From UBA817 sp049889215 (GTDB taxonomy: Bacteria > Margulisbacteria > Marinamargulisbacteria > UBA817), in assembly GCA_049889215.1 (NCBI GenBank), contig JBMHDV010000023.1, positions 62,001-126,000 on the forward strand: DNA of 64,000 bases, written 5' to 3'. Within the stretch, counting starts at the first letter, position 1; each line of letters starts with the position of its first letter. A program made the translations under genes and the position numbers. This document shows positions 8,623-16,565 of this stretch, piece by piece. The notes under the pieces were generated by a model that ran no database searches, had not been told where the DNA came from, and worked only from the letters and a program-made list of their open reading frames with translations.

Positions 8623-8970
8623 TTAACAGTTCATTTTTATATGATCCAATGGTGGGGGATGAACATATAGTGATAGAATGGGCTGAGTAAAATGGAAGGC
8701 AACTTGAAGTTGATGATAATGTTCAGCTGCTAATAACCATACAACTTCACCAACATCCAATTTAATATCCAGTGCCTTCTCTAACTTGTTTGAACAATCC
8801 AAGCAATCATCCATAGCGACTGGAGCAGGATGTTCTTCTGCCATATCACAAGAATGCTGACTTAATGCAGCCCCATCTATAAAAATGGCCCCATGCTGTT
8901 CACAAGTGCAACATAAAAAAATAGCAATCAAACCAAGACCAATACCGAGTTTTTTTATTAATAACCCCAT
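8623..8970 (-). CDS. Small secreted Cys-rich protein, metal-linked operon
   Basis: 115 aa. The N-terminal hydrophobic segment (LGIGLGLIAIFLCCTCE) could be a signal or lipoprotein signal. The mature part has HSCDMAEEHP, DDCLDCSNK and a HPPPL ending, eight Cys in total. No Pfam-level family is recognised with confidence. It resembles the small Cys/His secreted proteins that accompany copper/zinc genes, and a similar-looking protein occurs at 20088. It is the first gene of the operon: TATAAT ends 6 nt before the ATG, suggesting a leaderless message. Confidence 0.7.
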   Translation of the reverse strand: MGLLIKKLGIGLGLIAIFLCCTCEQHGAIFIDGAALSQHSCDMAEEHPAPVAMDDCLDCSNKLEKALDIKLDVGEVVWLLAAEHYHQLQVAFHFTQPILSLYVHPPPLDHIKMNC

Positions 8971-9067
8971 GCAATTATTATACCCAGTTTCAAATTAAAC
9001 TAACACTATAACTTGCCTCATGGTGTACAATATAGATAGACCCAATCAATTTAGGAAAGGGTCATGC

Positions 9068-9610
9068 ATGCAAACAACTGCTATAAATTATCAACCATGG
9101 CGAACAGCGCCAAAAAACATCATTGAGTTTAATACGTTAAAGAAAGAGTATGAGTGTCTTCGAAGAGAATTAAAAACGTTCACTATAACGTATTTATTTA
9201 ACAAACAGCCCATTCATTGGGAACACGCATTAACAAAACTAAATCAATTGTTTGAAATATTATATTCTCGGCCAGAGCTAGAGCCTGTACCAGGAGCAAA
9301 CCACATTCGTGAAGAACAAACCATTTATGGCCAATTATTTAATCAACAACTGTTAAATATTCACGATGAATTAAAACAACGCTACACAACAGAACTAAAC
9401 GCAGTATACAAGGACATTAAACACAATCGCGTTAAACAAGCACGCCAAAAGTTAACCCAGCTTAAAGGATGGCCGACAAAGCAACCTAAAATGAATATTC
9501 TGTGGTTCCAAATTCATTACAGTGAATGCAACATGAAATTATGCAAACTTGAACGAAGCTTGCAAAAAGCCCGCTATACCATTTACTCACGCTGGTTTAA
9601 ATCATTATAA
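9068..9610 (+). CDS. Hypothetical protein, helical, no recognised family
   Basis: 180 aa, not recognised. Mostly alpha-helical and basic, with repeated Leu/Lys/Gln heptads (HDELKQRYTTELNAVYKDI) and several Trp. There is no signal peptide or membrane segment. The ATG at 9068 is chosen because AGGAAAGG lies 7 nt upstream; an in-frame ATG at 9020 has no SD. It stands alone between the divergent metal operon and the convergent racemase gene. Confidence 0.6.
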   Translation: MQTTAINYQPWRTAPKNIIEFNTLKKEYECLRRELKTFTITYLFNKQPIHWEHALTKLNQLFEILYSRPELEPVPGANHIREEQTIYGQLFNQQLLNIHDELKQRYTTELNAVYKDIKHNRVKQARQKLTQLKGWPTKQPKMNILWFQIHYSECNMKLCKLERSLQKARYTIYSRWFKSL

Positions 9611-9613
9611 CTA

Positions 9614-10297
9614 CTAAAAAAATTCAGTAATAATTTGATGAATTTGCACTTTCATTGGACACAATAGCTGTGGATGTTCATTTTTCACATATAACGGTAA
9701 TTCCGTGCAACCCAAAATCACCGCATCAGAATCTGTTAAAAAAGTAGCAACCAATGTGTCAAATTGCGATTGATAAGACGCATCACATTCCCCTGATTTT
9801 TTGGCATGAATTAAATTGGTAATCATGCCTTGCTGTTCAGAATCAGGCTCATTAATCATCACACCATGATGATGATCATGAAACAAGCGGGAATGCATCG
9901 TGCCTTCTGTGGCCATTAAAGTTATGGATTGAATACCATTATTTTTGGCATGTTGCATAACACCATCCACCATATGATAACAGTGTATATTGGCTTGCTT
10001 TGTTTGAAAGTAATCGACCACGTCGTTATAAACACAATGCACTGTATTGCAAGGCATTACAAAGGCGTCGACATCCAATTGGATACAGTCATCCAAGTAC
10101 GGTCGAATTGCATCAAAAACAGGAACTGTATTGCCAGCTTTAATTGCCGTCGTTCTGTCAGGTACATTGCAGGCATTTAGCAATACAAACGGAATATGAT
10201 CTTGATCTTTTTTTGCCGGCGTTTGACGAACCAACTCATTCACAAAATAGGCTGAAGCTTGTGACCCCATGCCACCTAAAATACCCAAACGTTTCAT
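9614..10297 (-). CDS. Aspartate/glutamate racemase family protein
   Basis: 227 aa, full length for the family. N-terminal LGILGGMGSQAS is the family opening. The two catalytic cysteines are in FVMPCNTVH (near residue 83) and VILGCTELPL (near 196), so both acid/base residues are present. It interconverts L- and D-Asp/Glu (YgeA/RacD-like), but the exact amino acid cannot be read from sequence. It is the last gene of an operon behind a Na+/solute symporter and a 40-aa membrane protein, which suggests that the transported substrate is an amino acid. Confidence 0.88.
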   Translation of the reverse strand: MKRLGILGGMGSQASAYFVNELVRQTPAKKDQDHIPFVLLNACNVPDRTTAIKAGNTVPVFDAIRPYLDDCIQLDVDAFVMPCNTVHCVYNDVVDYFQTKQANIHCYHMVDGVMQHAKNNGIQSITLMATEGTMHSRLFHDHHHGVMINEPDSEQQGMITNLIHAKKSGECDASYQSQFDTLVATFLTDSDAVILGCTELPLYVKNEHPQLLCPMKVQIHQIITEFF

Positions 10298-10309
10298 AAA
10301 AAAATAATA

Positions 10310-10432
10310 TCACACATCATCTCGCCAAAACATGAACAATTCCCCCCACCCCTTCACCACGACCACCATAAAAAAAACAATGAATATGACAAAAAAGACA
10401 CTTAAAAAAACCGCCCAAAAATCAACCCACAT
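10310..10432 (-). CDS. 40-aa single-pass membrane protein, candidate symporter accessory subunit
   Basis: A short open frame that starts 1 nt after the symporter stop codon (TAG-C-ATG) and ends 12 nt before the racemase start. The predicted protein begins MWVDFWAVFLSVFFVIFIVF, continues with a Val-rich stretch and KGWG, and ends WRDDV: one long membrane helix with a short charged tail. The tight spacing on both sides and the fully hydrophobic coding content argue for a real gene. Small accessory proteins encoded beside SSS-family symporters are known (for example DUF4212/YhdT-like small subunits), although this one is shorter. Confidence 0.6.
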   Translation of the reverse strand: MWVDFWAVFLSVFFVIFIVFFMVVVVKGWGELFMFWRDDV

Positions 10433-10433
10433 G

Positions 10434-11873
10434 CTAGTACTCCTTTGATGGCCAAATCAACGACCCGATAACAAAAACAACGCTAGCGAATATAACCGTC
10501 ACCAACCCAATCGCGGCGGACGACAAAGGAATCTCCAGTGCCTGTTGCACCGGTGCCAAGCCAAATAATGCACAACACCCACATAATAAGCTCAACAATG
10601 CCCCTACGTTACTGGCACGGTGCCAATACAAGCCACCAATCATCACTGGTATCGCACCCGTAAAATAAATGGCCCCAGTAATCGCCAAGTAATCCCACAC
10701 ATCCTCGGAGCCTTGATAAAACAAACCCCAATACAACATGAACAAACCACACAATACAATAAAGTAACGGATCCAACGCAGTTGCTCAGAATCACGCCAA
10801 GTCCGGTTCGATAACGGCATAATAATGTCCCTAACAATCACTGATGACCAACATAATAAATACCCATCAAACGTCGACATCATGGCCGCCAATAACCCTG
10901 CAACCAATAAACCAAGCACCCCAGCCGGCAATACCTGCAGGGCGGCTGTAGGTAGAGCAACCAAACCATCCCCAGGGCCCAACAGAATAAAGGCCATGGC
11001 ACCAATCACCATGGGAATCACAAAGCGTGCCATCATCGGAATGCTTGCCAGCATGTATTGTTTTTTTACGGCTGCATCGTCCGGCAATACCAAGGCACGG
11101 GACAACGCGGTTGGCCAAATGGCAATGCTCACCAAACCAGCGGTAATCAGCATCCAAACAACATAAGCCACGCCAAACCCACTCGCCTCATGGAAAGGAT
11201 TAAAGCCAACTGCCCCATGCACAGCTTGCCAACCAGTGACAATGGCATCCCAGCCCAACCCCAGATACAACACCCCAGCAAAAATAATCAATGCCAGTGA
11301 CAATAAAATAAACTGTATAAAGTCAGTTAAAATCACCGATACCATCCCACCCAACAAAGTATAAACCAATACCAGCACCAACAAAGTAGTCATACAAATA
11401 ATTAACGGCCAACCCGTGGGATCCAAGCCAAAAACAACCGCTACAAAAATGGCCGCTACTTTTAAAAAAAGACCCATATTTAATACCCCAGCCAGTACCA
11501 ACACAATCGCACCAACTACTCGAACCGATCGTCCAAACCGTTGCTCATAAAACTCTGGAATGGTTAACACCTTTAGGCGACGAAGGGGCACCACAATAAA
11601 CCCTGACTTCCCAACCAAAAACGTCACCACCCCAGCGATAATGGCCATGTGCAACGCACTTAAGCCAGCGGAAAACCCTTTTTGGGCATTGTACATCACA
11701 GTTATCAACCCCAACTCTGTCCCACCCAAACTGGCCACACCCAAATACGGGGATATTTTACGACCAGCAACCAAATAGTCCACCATTGTCGACACTTTTT
11801 TTGACGACAAAACCCCTATTCCGATCATTGCCGCTAAATAAATTATAACTATAGCTACATCGAAAATACTCAC
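10434..11873 (-). CDS. Sodium:solute symporter (SSS family)
   Basis: 479 aa, about 13 membrane segments, typical length. N-terminal DYLVAGRKISPYLGVASLGGTELG and the family motif region around LTDFIQFILLSLAL mark the solute:sodium symporter fold. The substrate is not readable; proline, pantothenate, urea or acetate-type carriers share these features. The start is a GTG, with a TAATGT hexamer ending 6 nt before it (leaderless type). It is the first gene of an operon with the 40-aa membrane protein and an Asp/Glu racemase, which hints at amino-acid uptake. Confidence 0.9.
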   Translation of the reverse strand: MSIFDVAIVIIYLAAMIGIGVLSSKKVSTMVDYLVAGRKISPYLGVASLGGTELGLITVMYNAQKGFSAGLSALHMAIIAGVVTFLVGKSGFIVVPLRRLKVLTIPEFYEQRFGRSVRVVGAIVLVLAGVLNMGLFLKVAAIFVAVVFGLDPTGWPLIICMTTLLVLVLVYTLLGGMVSVILTDFIQFILLSLALIIFAGVLYLGLGWDAIVTGWQAVHGAVGFNPFHEASGFGVAYVVWMLITAGLVSIAIWPTALSRALVLPDDAAVKKQYMLASIPMMARFVIPMVIGAMAFILLGPGDGLVALPTAALQVLPAGVLGLLVAGLLAAMMSTFDGYLLCWSSVIVRDIIMPLSNRTWRDSEQLRWIRYFIVLCGLFMLYWGLFYQGSEDVWDYLAITGAIYFTGAIPVMIGGLYWHRASNVGALLSLLCGCCALFGLAPVQQALEIPLSSAAIGLVTVIFASVVFVIGSLIWPSKEY

Positions 11874-11967
11874 CCCATTACATTACCATATTGAATGTTT
11901 GAGCAAAATTGAGTATTCTAATTTGAGGCTAGTTAGTCAAAACTTTGAACATAAAAGGGAGCTTGTT

Positions 11968-13578
11968 ATGTTAGGCACCGTTAATTTAGGCATATCATTT
12001 GGAAAAAAGAAATTATTCGAAAACGTTTCTGTTGAGTTTTCACCGGGCAACTGCTATGGACTCATTGGCGCCAATGGTGCAGGAAAATCCACCCTACTTA
12101 AAATTTTGGCTGGTGATTTAGATTCAACGGAAGGCCACGTTGCAAAAGATAAAAAAACTACCATTTCGATGCTCAAACAAAACCAGTTCGAATTTGATGA
12201 ACACAATGTTTTGGACACCATCATCATGGGCGATAAGGCCATGTATGAATGCTATGCTGAACGTAACCGCATCTACGCACTACCAGAAATGAGCGAAGAT
12301 GATGGCATGAAAGTCGCTCAATACGAAGCGGATTACAGCGAGATGGACGGCTACGAAAAAGAAGCCCAAGCGGCCAGTTTATTGGACGAACTTGGCATAC
12401 CTAACGAATTTCACGAACAAAAAATGAGTCAATTGGACGCCAACCAAAAAATTAAGGTATTGCTTGGCCAAGCACTTTTTGGCGACCCGGATGTATTGCT
12501 CCTGGACGAGCCTACCAACCAATTGGATTACCATACGGCCCTATGGTTGGAAGAAAAAATCATTAACTACGAAAACACCGTTATTGTCGTGTCTCACGAT
12601 CGCCACTTCTTAAATAAAGTTTGCACACACATTGCTGACGTTGATTTTGGTGAAGTGAAAATTTACCCTGGTAACTATGACTTCTGGAAGCAATCCAGTG
12701 AATTATTCCGTCGCCAACAAGAAGAAAAGAACAAAAAAGCCGATCAAAAAGTAAAAGAACTCGAAGATTTTGTTCGTCGCTTCTCTGCAAATGCATCAAA
12801 ATCAAAACAAGCCACATCACGAAAAAAACTCATTGAACAAATTCGCCCAGAAGAGTTACCTGAGTCAAAACGTCGTTCACCATTCATTCAATTCAAACCC
12901 AACCGTAAATGCGGCAATAAAATTGTGGAAGTTGAAAATGTGAGCCATAGCATTGACGGCGAATTGGTTTTAAATAACATTTCATTCACAATTGAAAATG
13001 GTGACAAAGTCGCTTTAACAGGCAGCTATTCCCAATCAAAAACCACCCTACTCCAGATTTTAGCCGGTGAAATCACCCCGGATGAAGGGTCTGTAAAATG
13101 GGGTGAAACCACCACAAACACTTACTTTCCAAAAGATAATTCCGATTACTTTGATACTGAAGATAACTTAATTGATTGGCTCCAAAAGTACAACGAAGAC
13201 ATGGACATTCAAACCCTCCGTGGCTATTTGGGTCGGATGCTATTTTCTGGCGATGACGCGCTTAAGAAGGTGAAGGTCCTATCTGGTGGTGAAAAAGCCA
13301 GAGCAATGTTTTCGCGCATGATGTTATTGGAAGGCAACGTCTTATTATTTGATGAACCTACAGACCATTTGGACTTAGAGGCAATTTCATCGTTAAATGA
13401 AGGCTTCCTTCAGTTTCCAGAAGTTATGATGTTTACAACCAACGACTTTGAACTGTTAACAACCGTCCCAAATCGAATTATTGAGGTCACTCCAAAAGGA
13501 CACGTGGATTATTGCGGTGAATTTGAAGACTTTATCAACCACGCAACTTACAAAGAAAAAGTCGCGTTAATTCGCTAG
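11968..13578 (+). CDS. ABC-F family ATPase (YbiT/EttA-like ribosome-associated protein)
   Basis: 536 aa, two nucleotide-binding domains and no membrane segments. NBD1 has Walker A GANGAGKST, a divergent signature LDANQKIKV and DEPTNQLD. NBD2 has a degenerate Walker A (GSYSQSKTT, lacking the Gly before Lys), a normal LSGGEKARAM and DEPTDHLD. The inter-domain linker is charged and helical (EEKNKKADQKVKELEDFVRRF). ABC-F proteins act on the ribosomal E-site region, relieving stalls or gating elongation. ATG 11968 is supported by AGGGAG 6 nt upstream; an upstream TTG at 11899 has none. It converges with the GNAT gene with a 12-nt overlap. Confidence 0.88.
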   Translation: MLGTVNLGISFGKKKLFENVSVEFSPGNCYGLIGANGAGKSTLLKILAGDLDSTEGHVAKDKKTTISMLKQNQFEFDEHNVLDTIIMGDKAMYECYAERNRIYALPEMSEDDGMKVAQYEADYSEMDGYEKEAQAASLLDELGIPNEFHEQKMSQLDANQKIKVLLGQALFGDPDVLLLDEPTNQLDYHTALWLEEKIINYENTVIVVSHDRHFLNKVCTHIADVDFGEVKIYPGNYDFWKQSSELFRRQQEEKNKKADQKVKELEDFVRRFSANASKSKQATSRKKLIEQIRPEELPESKRRSPFIQFKPNRKCGNKIVEVENVSHSIDGELVLNNISFTIENGDKVALTGSYSQSKTTLLQILAGEITPDEGSVKWGETTTNTYFPKDNSDYFDTEDNLIDWLQKYNEDMDIQTLRGYLGRMLFSGDDALKKVKVLSGGEKARAMFSRMMLLEGNVLLFDEPTDHLDLEAISSLNEGFLQFPEVMMFTTNDFELLTTVPNRIIEVTPKGHVDYCGEFEDFINHATYKEKVALIR

Positions 13579-14058
13579 TGCTTGATACATAATCAAAACA
13601 TCAACATCACCCAAGCTCTGATGCTGAAATGCGTTGGGCACCCGGCCAACTTCTGTAAATCCCATCTTCTTCCAAAGATTAACGGATGCTGTATTGGTCG
13701 ACACAACGTAACCCAATTGCATGCCCCGAAACCCTAGTGACTTTGCAGTATCGATGGCATGTTTGCACATGGCCTCGCCTACGCCTTGCCTGCGAATATT
13801 CGGGGACACCATAAAGCCACACCGGCACACATGACTCCCCAAATCAGGTCGATTTTCTTTAATGTAATAGGTACCAATCACGACATCATCATCATTTAAT
13901 ACCACGAAAGTTTTAATTGGACGCGTCATCCAAATATCATAAGCTTCTGACTTAGTTGTACTCGGCGAATAGACGTAACTCTGCCCTGTTTGTACAACAG
14001 CTGTAAAAATGGGCCAAATGGCATCAAAGTGGTTATCAGTTGCTTGAATGATTCTCAT
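13567..14058 (-). CDS. GNAT-family N-acetyltransferase
   Basis: 163 aa. The acetyl-CoA loop RRQGVGEAMCKHAI (motif A, Q/RxxGxG/A) and the C-terminal LWKKMGFTEVGR are diagnostic of GNAT enzymes. The sequence resembles the broad group with a VGTYYIKEN strand and a CGFMVSPNIR segment. Substrate unknown. The start MRIIQATDNHFD at 14058 is preferred over an upstream in-frame start because it matches family beginnings and TACACT ends 7 nt before it. It is divergent from the DUF2237 gene. Confidence 0.85.
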   Translation of the reverse strand: MRIIQATDNHFDAIWPIFTAVVQTGQSYVYSPSTTKSEAYDIWMTRPIKTFVVLNDDDVVIGTYYIKENRPDLGSHVCRCGFMVSPNIRRQGVGEAMCKHAIDTAKSLGFRGMQLGYVVSTNTASVNLWKKMGFTEVGRVPNAFQHQSLGDVDVLIMYQALAN

Positions 14059-14135
14059 ACTGGGAAGTGTAAGGAGTTTTAGAAATAATGACAATAACAT
14101 TTGAAGATTTAATGCTGTATCGGTAGTCTAAATGT

Positions 14136-14498
14136 ATGAATAATCAAAAAAATGTGCATGGCACCCCACTACAACCGTGCAGCTTTAAACCCAAAACAGG
14201 CTATATTCGGGACGGCTTTTGCACGTGCATTAATAATGACCCAGGCCAACATACCATTTGCGTATTATTAACAGACGAATTTTTAACATTTTCAAAATCC
14301 GTCGGTAATGACTTATCAACCCCACGGCCTGAATATGAATTTCCTGGACTGAAAGCCGGTGATCAATGGTGTTTATGCATCTCTCGTTGGATTCAAGCAC
14401 ACGAAAACAATTGTGCACCGATGGTTATATTAGAATCAACAAACGAATCGGTGTTGGACTTGGTAGACGTTGACACTCTAAAAGAATACGAGCTTTAA
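14136..14498 (+). CDS. DUF2237 family protein
   Basis: 120 aa. The family core is clear: GYIRDGFCTC, HTICVLLTDEFLTFSKS, GNDLSTPRPEYEFPGL and GDQWCLCISRW. Conserved Cys pairs could bind metal or be redox active, but no function is established for the family. TAGTCT ends 6 nt before the ATG, a leaderless-type start. It overlaps the convergent hemB 3' end by 4 nt. Confidence 0.88.
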   Translation: MNNQKNVHGTPLQPCSFKPKTGYIRDGFCTCINNDPGQHTICVLLTDEFLTFSKSVGNDLSTPRPEYEFPGLKAGDQWCLCISRWIQAHENNCAPMVILESTNESVLDLVDVDTLKEYEL

Positions 14499-15463
14499 CG
14501 ATTTAAATAATCGGACATCTCAAGTGCCCCATATGTAAATATAAGCGATGCACCTGCACGCTTAATCGACGTCAGTACTTCAGCCAACGCATCGTCAAAA
14601 TTAAAGTACTTGGCCTTTGCACCTGCTTTCAACATCGCATATTCACCGCTGACATGATAGGCAGCTACAGGCAATAATGACGCCGCTCTAAAATCAGAAA
14701 TAATATCCAAATACATGGATGCGGGCTTAACCATCAGCATATCCGCCCCTTCAGATACATCCAAATCCAATTCAATTCCTGCTTCAACTCTATTTGCAGG
14801 ATTCATTTGATACGTCTTTTTGTCTCCTTCTTTTGGTGCAGAATCCAAGGCATCACGAAATGGACCGTAAAACTGTGACGCATATTTGGCCGTATACGAT
14901 AATATCATCTTGTGGTGAAACCCCTGTTGATCCAATGCTTCTCGCATGGCCAACACACGGCCATCCATCATATCAGAGGGGGCTAAAATATCCACGCCAG
15001 CATCAGCTTGCACACAGGCCATTTTTGCCAGTACCTCAACGGTTTCATCATTTAAGATTTCACCATCTTTAACCAACCCGTCATGACCATCGGTTGAATA
15101 AGGATCAAGAGCAATATCACCAATCACCAATAAATCGTCCCCAAATGCTTTTTTAATACGTCGCGTCACATGGCACATTAAATTATCTGAGTTTAAGGCC
15201 TCTTCACAGGTGGGTGATTTTTTATCTGGGTCAATGGATGGAAATATTGCAACTGCTTTCACACCTTTTTTTACAGCAACCTCACATTGTTTAATCAATG
15301 AAATTGCATCCAAGCGTTGATGACCAGCCAACGACTTTATGGGGGTACTCTCCAATTGGTCATGAACAAATAATGGGAGTACAAAGTCTTCCATTCGTAA
15401 GTGCGTTTCTTGAACCAAGTCTCGAATGGCTTGATGCTGTCTAAATCGTCGTGGTCGTAACAT
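14495..15463 (-). CDS. hemB: Delta-aminolevulinic acid dehydratase (porphobilinogen synthase), zinc-free type
   Basis: 322 aa, standard length. It condenses two 5-aminolevulinate molecules to porphobilinogen in haem synthesis. The Schiff-base lysine region (MLVKPASMYLDI) and LPVAAYHVSGEYAM are present. The usual active-site zinc site DxCxCxxYxxxGHCG reads DIALDPYSTDGHDG: the three Cys are Ala/Asp/Asp, as in Mg2+/K+-dependent HemB proteins. I choose ATG 15463 because TATATT ends 7 nt before it; the ATG at 15469 overlaps the promoter spacing. Confidence 0.93.
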   Translation of the reverse strand: MLRPRRFRQHQAIRDLVQETHLRMEDFVLPLFVHDQLESTPIKSLAGHQRLDAISLIKQCEVAVKKGVKAVAIFPSIDPDKKSPTCEEALNSDNLMCHVTRRIKKAFGDDLLVIGDIALDPYSTDGHDGLVKDGEILNDETVEVLAKMACVQADAGVDILAPSDMMDGRVLAMREALDQQGFHHKMILSYTAKYASQFYGPFRDALDSAPKEGDKKTYQMNPANRVEAGIELDLDVSEGADMLMVKPASMYLDIISDFRAASLLPVAAYHVSGEYAMLKAGAKAKYFNFDDALAEVLTSIKRAGASLIFTYGALEMSDYLNR

Positions 15464-15499
15464 ACTCATTAATATATCGGATTTAACCCATAAAAACCA

Positions 15500-15898
15500 C
15501 TAATCAATCTCACGGTCACGGTTGGGTAAATTCATGCAAACATTCGACTGTCCAAACCAACGGTATCGGTTTGATGCAATCATCGAATAAACAACATCCG
15601 CAACCACTGTCGGAAACAACGTTAATAACCAAGCATTTAAGCGCCAAACGCCACCCATATGCTTCAAAACAGCAATAACCGCCTTTGATTTTATAAGTGA
15701 TGATTTTGATTGTGGATCATAAAAAACAACCGTATCCAAATTAGCAATTACATCTTCAGGCAACACAGTTTTAGCAAACTCCGATTGCAACGAAGAAAAC
15801 ATTAAATTGGAGGATGATTCATTTTTCAAAACAAATTTAACAAAACCATGGCACAAATAACAGGTGCCGTCATAAAAAATAATGGGACGATCTTCCAT
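15500..15898 (-). CDS. DCC-family thiol-disulfide oxidoreductase-like protein (DUF393)
   Basis: 132 aa. The family-defining FYDGTCYLCHGFVKFVL lies at the N-terminus, with CxxC (CYLC) and a DCC-type context, although the canonical DCC is TCYLC here. Central FSSLQSEFAKTVLP and SKAVIAVLKHMGG fit DUF393. It has a thioredoxin-like fold with probable redox activity; the physiological role is unknown. The start MEDRPIIFYDG at 15898 fits the family; an upstream start adds an unrelated hydrophobic stretch. Confidence 0.85.
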   Translation of the reverse strand: MEDRPIIFYDGTCYLCHGFVKFVLKNESSSNLMFSSLQSEFAKTVLPEDVIANLDTVVFYDPQSKSSLIKSKAVIAVLKHMGGVWRLNAWLLTLFPTVVADVVYSMIASNRYRWFGQSNVCMNLPNRDREID

Positions 15899-15968
15899 AC
15901 CAATTATTGTGACCGAAAATAAAAAAGAAAGCATCCCCTATTACGTATTTATTTAGTAAACTAAAATC

Positions 15969-16511
15969 ATGCAGCTCAGATCCTCTTTTTTTGGTTGGCA
16001 AGTTGATGTCACCAAGCTAGAAAAAGTACCTAAAAGCGTTATCATCCAAGCACCCCACACCAGTAATTGGGACTTCTTTGTTGGGATCATCGCTGCTAAA
16101 AAATCAAAGATTCCATTTCGCTTTATCATCAAGGATGCTTGGAATATTCCTATTATTGGAAGGATCCTTTTAAACCTTGGCGCTATCTTTATCAATCGCT
16201 CAAAATCTTCAGGATTAACACAACGCATTGCAGAAGCTGCTAAAAAAATGAATCATGGCCACTTTATTTTCACACCTGAGGGTACACGATCAAAAGTAAG
16301 TAAGTGGAAAAGCGGATTTTACCATATTGCGCACAACGCCCACATTCCGATTGCGATTGGTTACATCGATTACAAACATAAAAAAATTGGCATCCATGAT
16401 GTTTTTTACCCAAGTGGCAACATTAACGCAGATATGGCACAATACCGTAACTTTTTTAATTCAATCCAACCCAAGCATTCAAAAAACTACAACCCAAATT
16501 GGGAAATTTAA
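15969..16511 (+). CDS. 1-acyl-glycerol-3-phosphate acyltransferase family protein (PlsC-like)
   Basis: 180 aa, a short single-domain acyltransferase. The catalytic HxxxxD motif is HTSNWD (APHTSNWDFFVG), followed by FINRS (block II) and FTPEGTRSKV (block III). It resembles the small PlsC subgroup seen beside lipid/ornithine-lipid genes. It transfers acyl chains to a lysophospholipid or related acceptor at the inner membrane. TAAACT ends 6 nt before the ATG. Confidence 0.88.
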   Translation: MQLRSSFFGWQVDVTKLEKVPKSVIIQAPHTSNWDFFVGIIAAKKSKIPFRFIIKDAWNIPIIGRILLNLGAIFINRSKSSGLTQRIAEAAKKMNHGHFIFTPEGTRSKVSKWKSGFYHIAHNAHIPIAIGYIDYKHKKIGIHDVFYPSGNINADMAQYRNFFNSIQPKHSKNYNPNWEI

Positions 16512-16529
16512 CCACTTTTTATTGCAAGG

Positions 16530-16558
16530 TTGTGCTTGAGCGTGAGTTTGGTTATACT
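16530..16558 (+). promoter_or_regulatory. sucCD promoter, leaderless type
   Basis: TTGTGC (16530-16535), 17-nt spacer, TATACT (16553-16558). The -10 ends 7 nt before the sucC ATG at 16566, so transcription should begin at or next to the start codon. No SD is seen. Confidence 0.6.
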
Positions 16559-16565
16559 CATAGGT

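Noticed and set aside
10843..11300. Several overlapping reading frames opposite the symporter gene
   Set aside because: They are shadows of the GC-richer symporter coding strand; no family features, no start signals.
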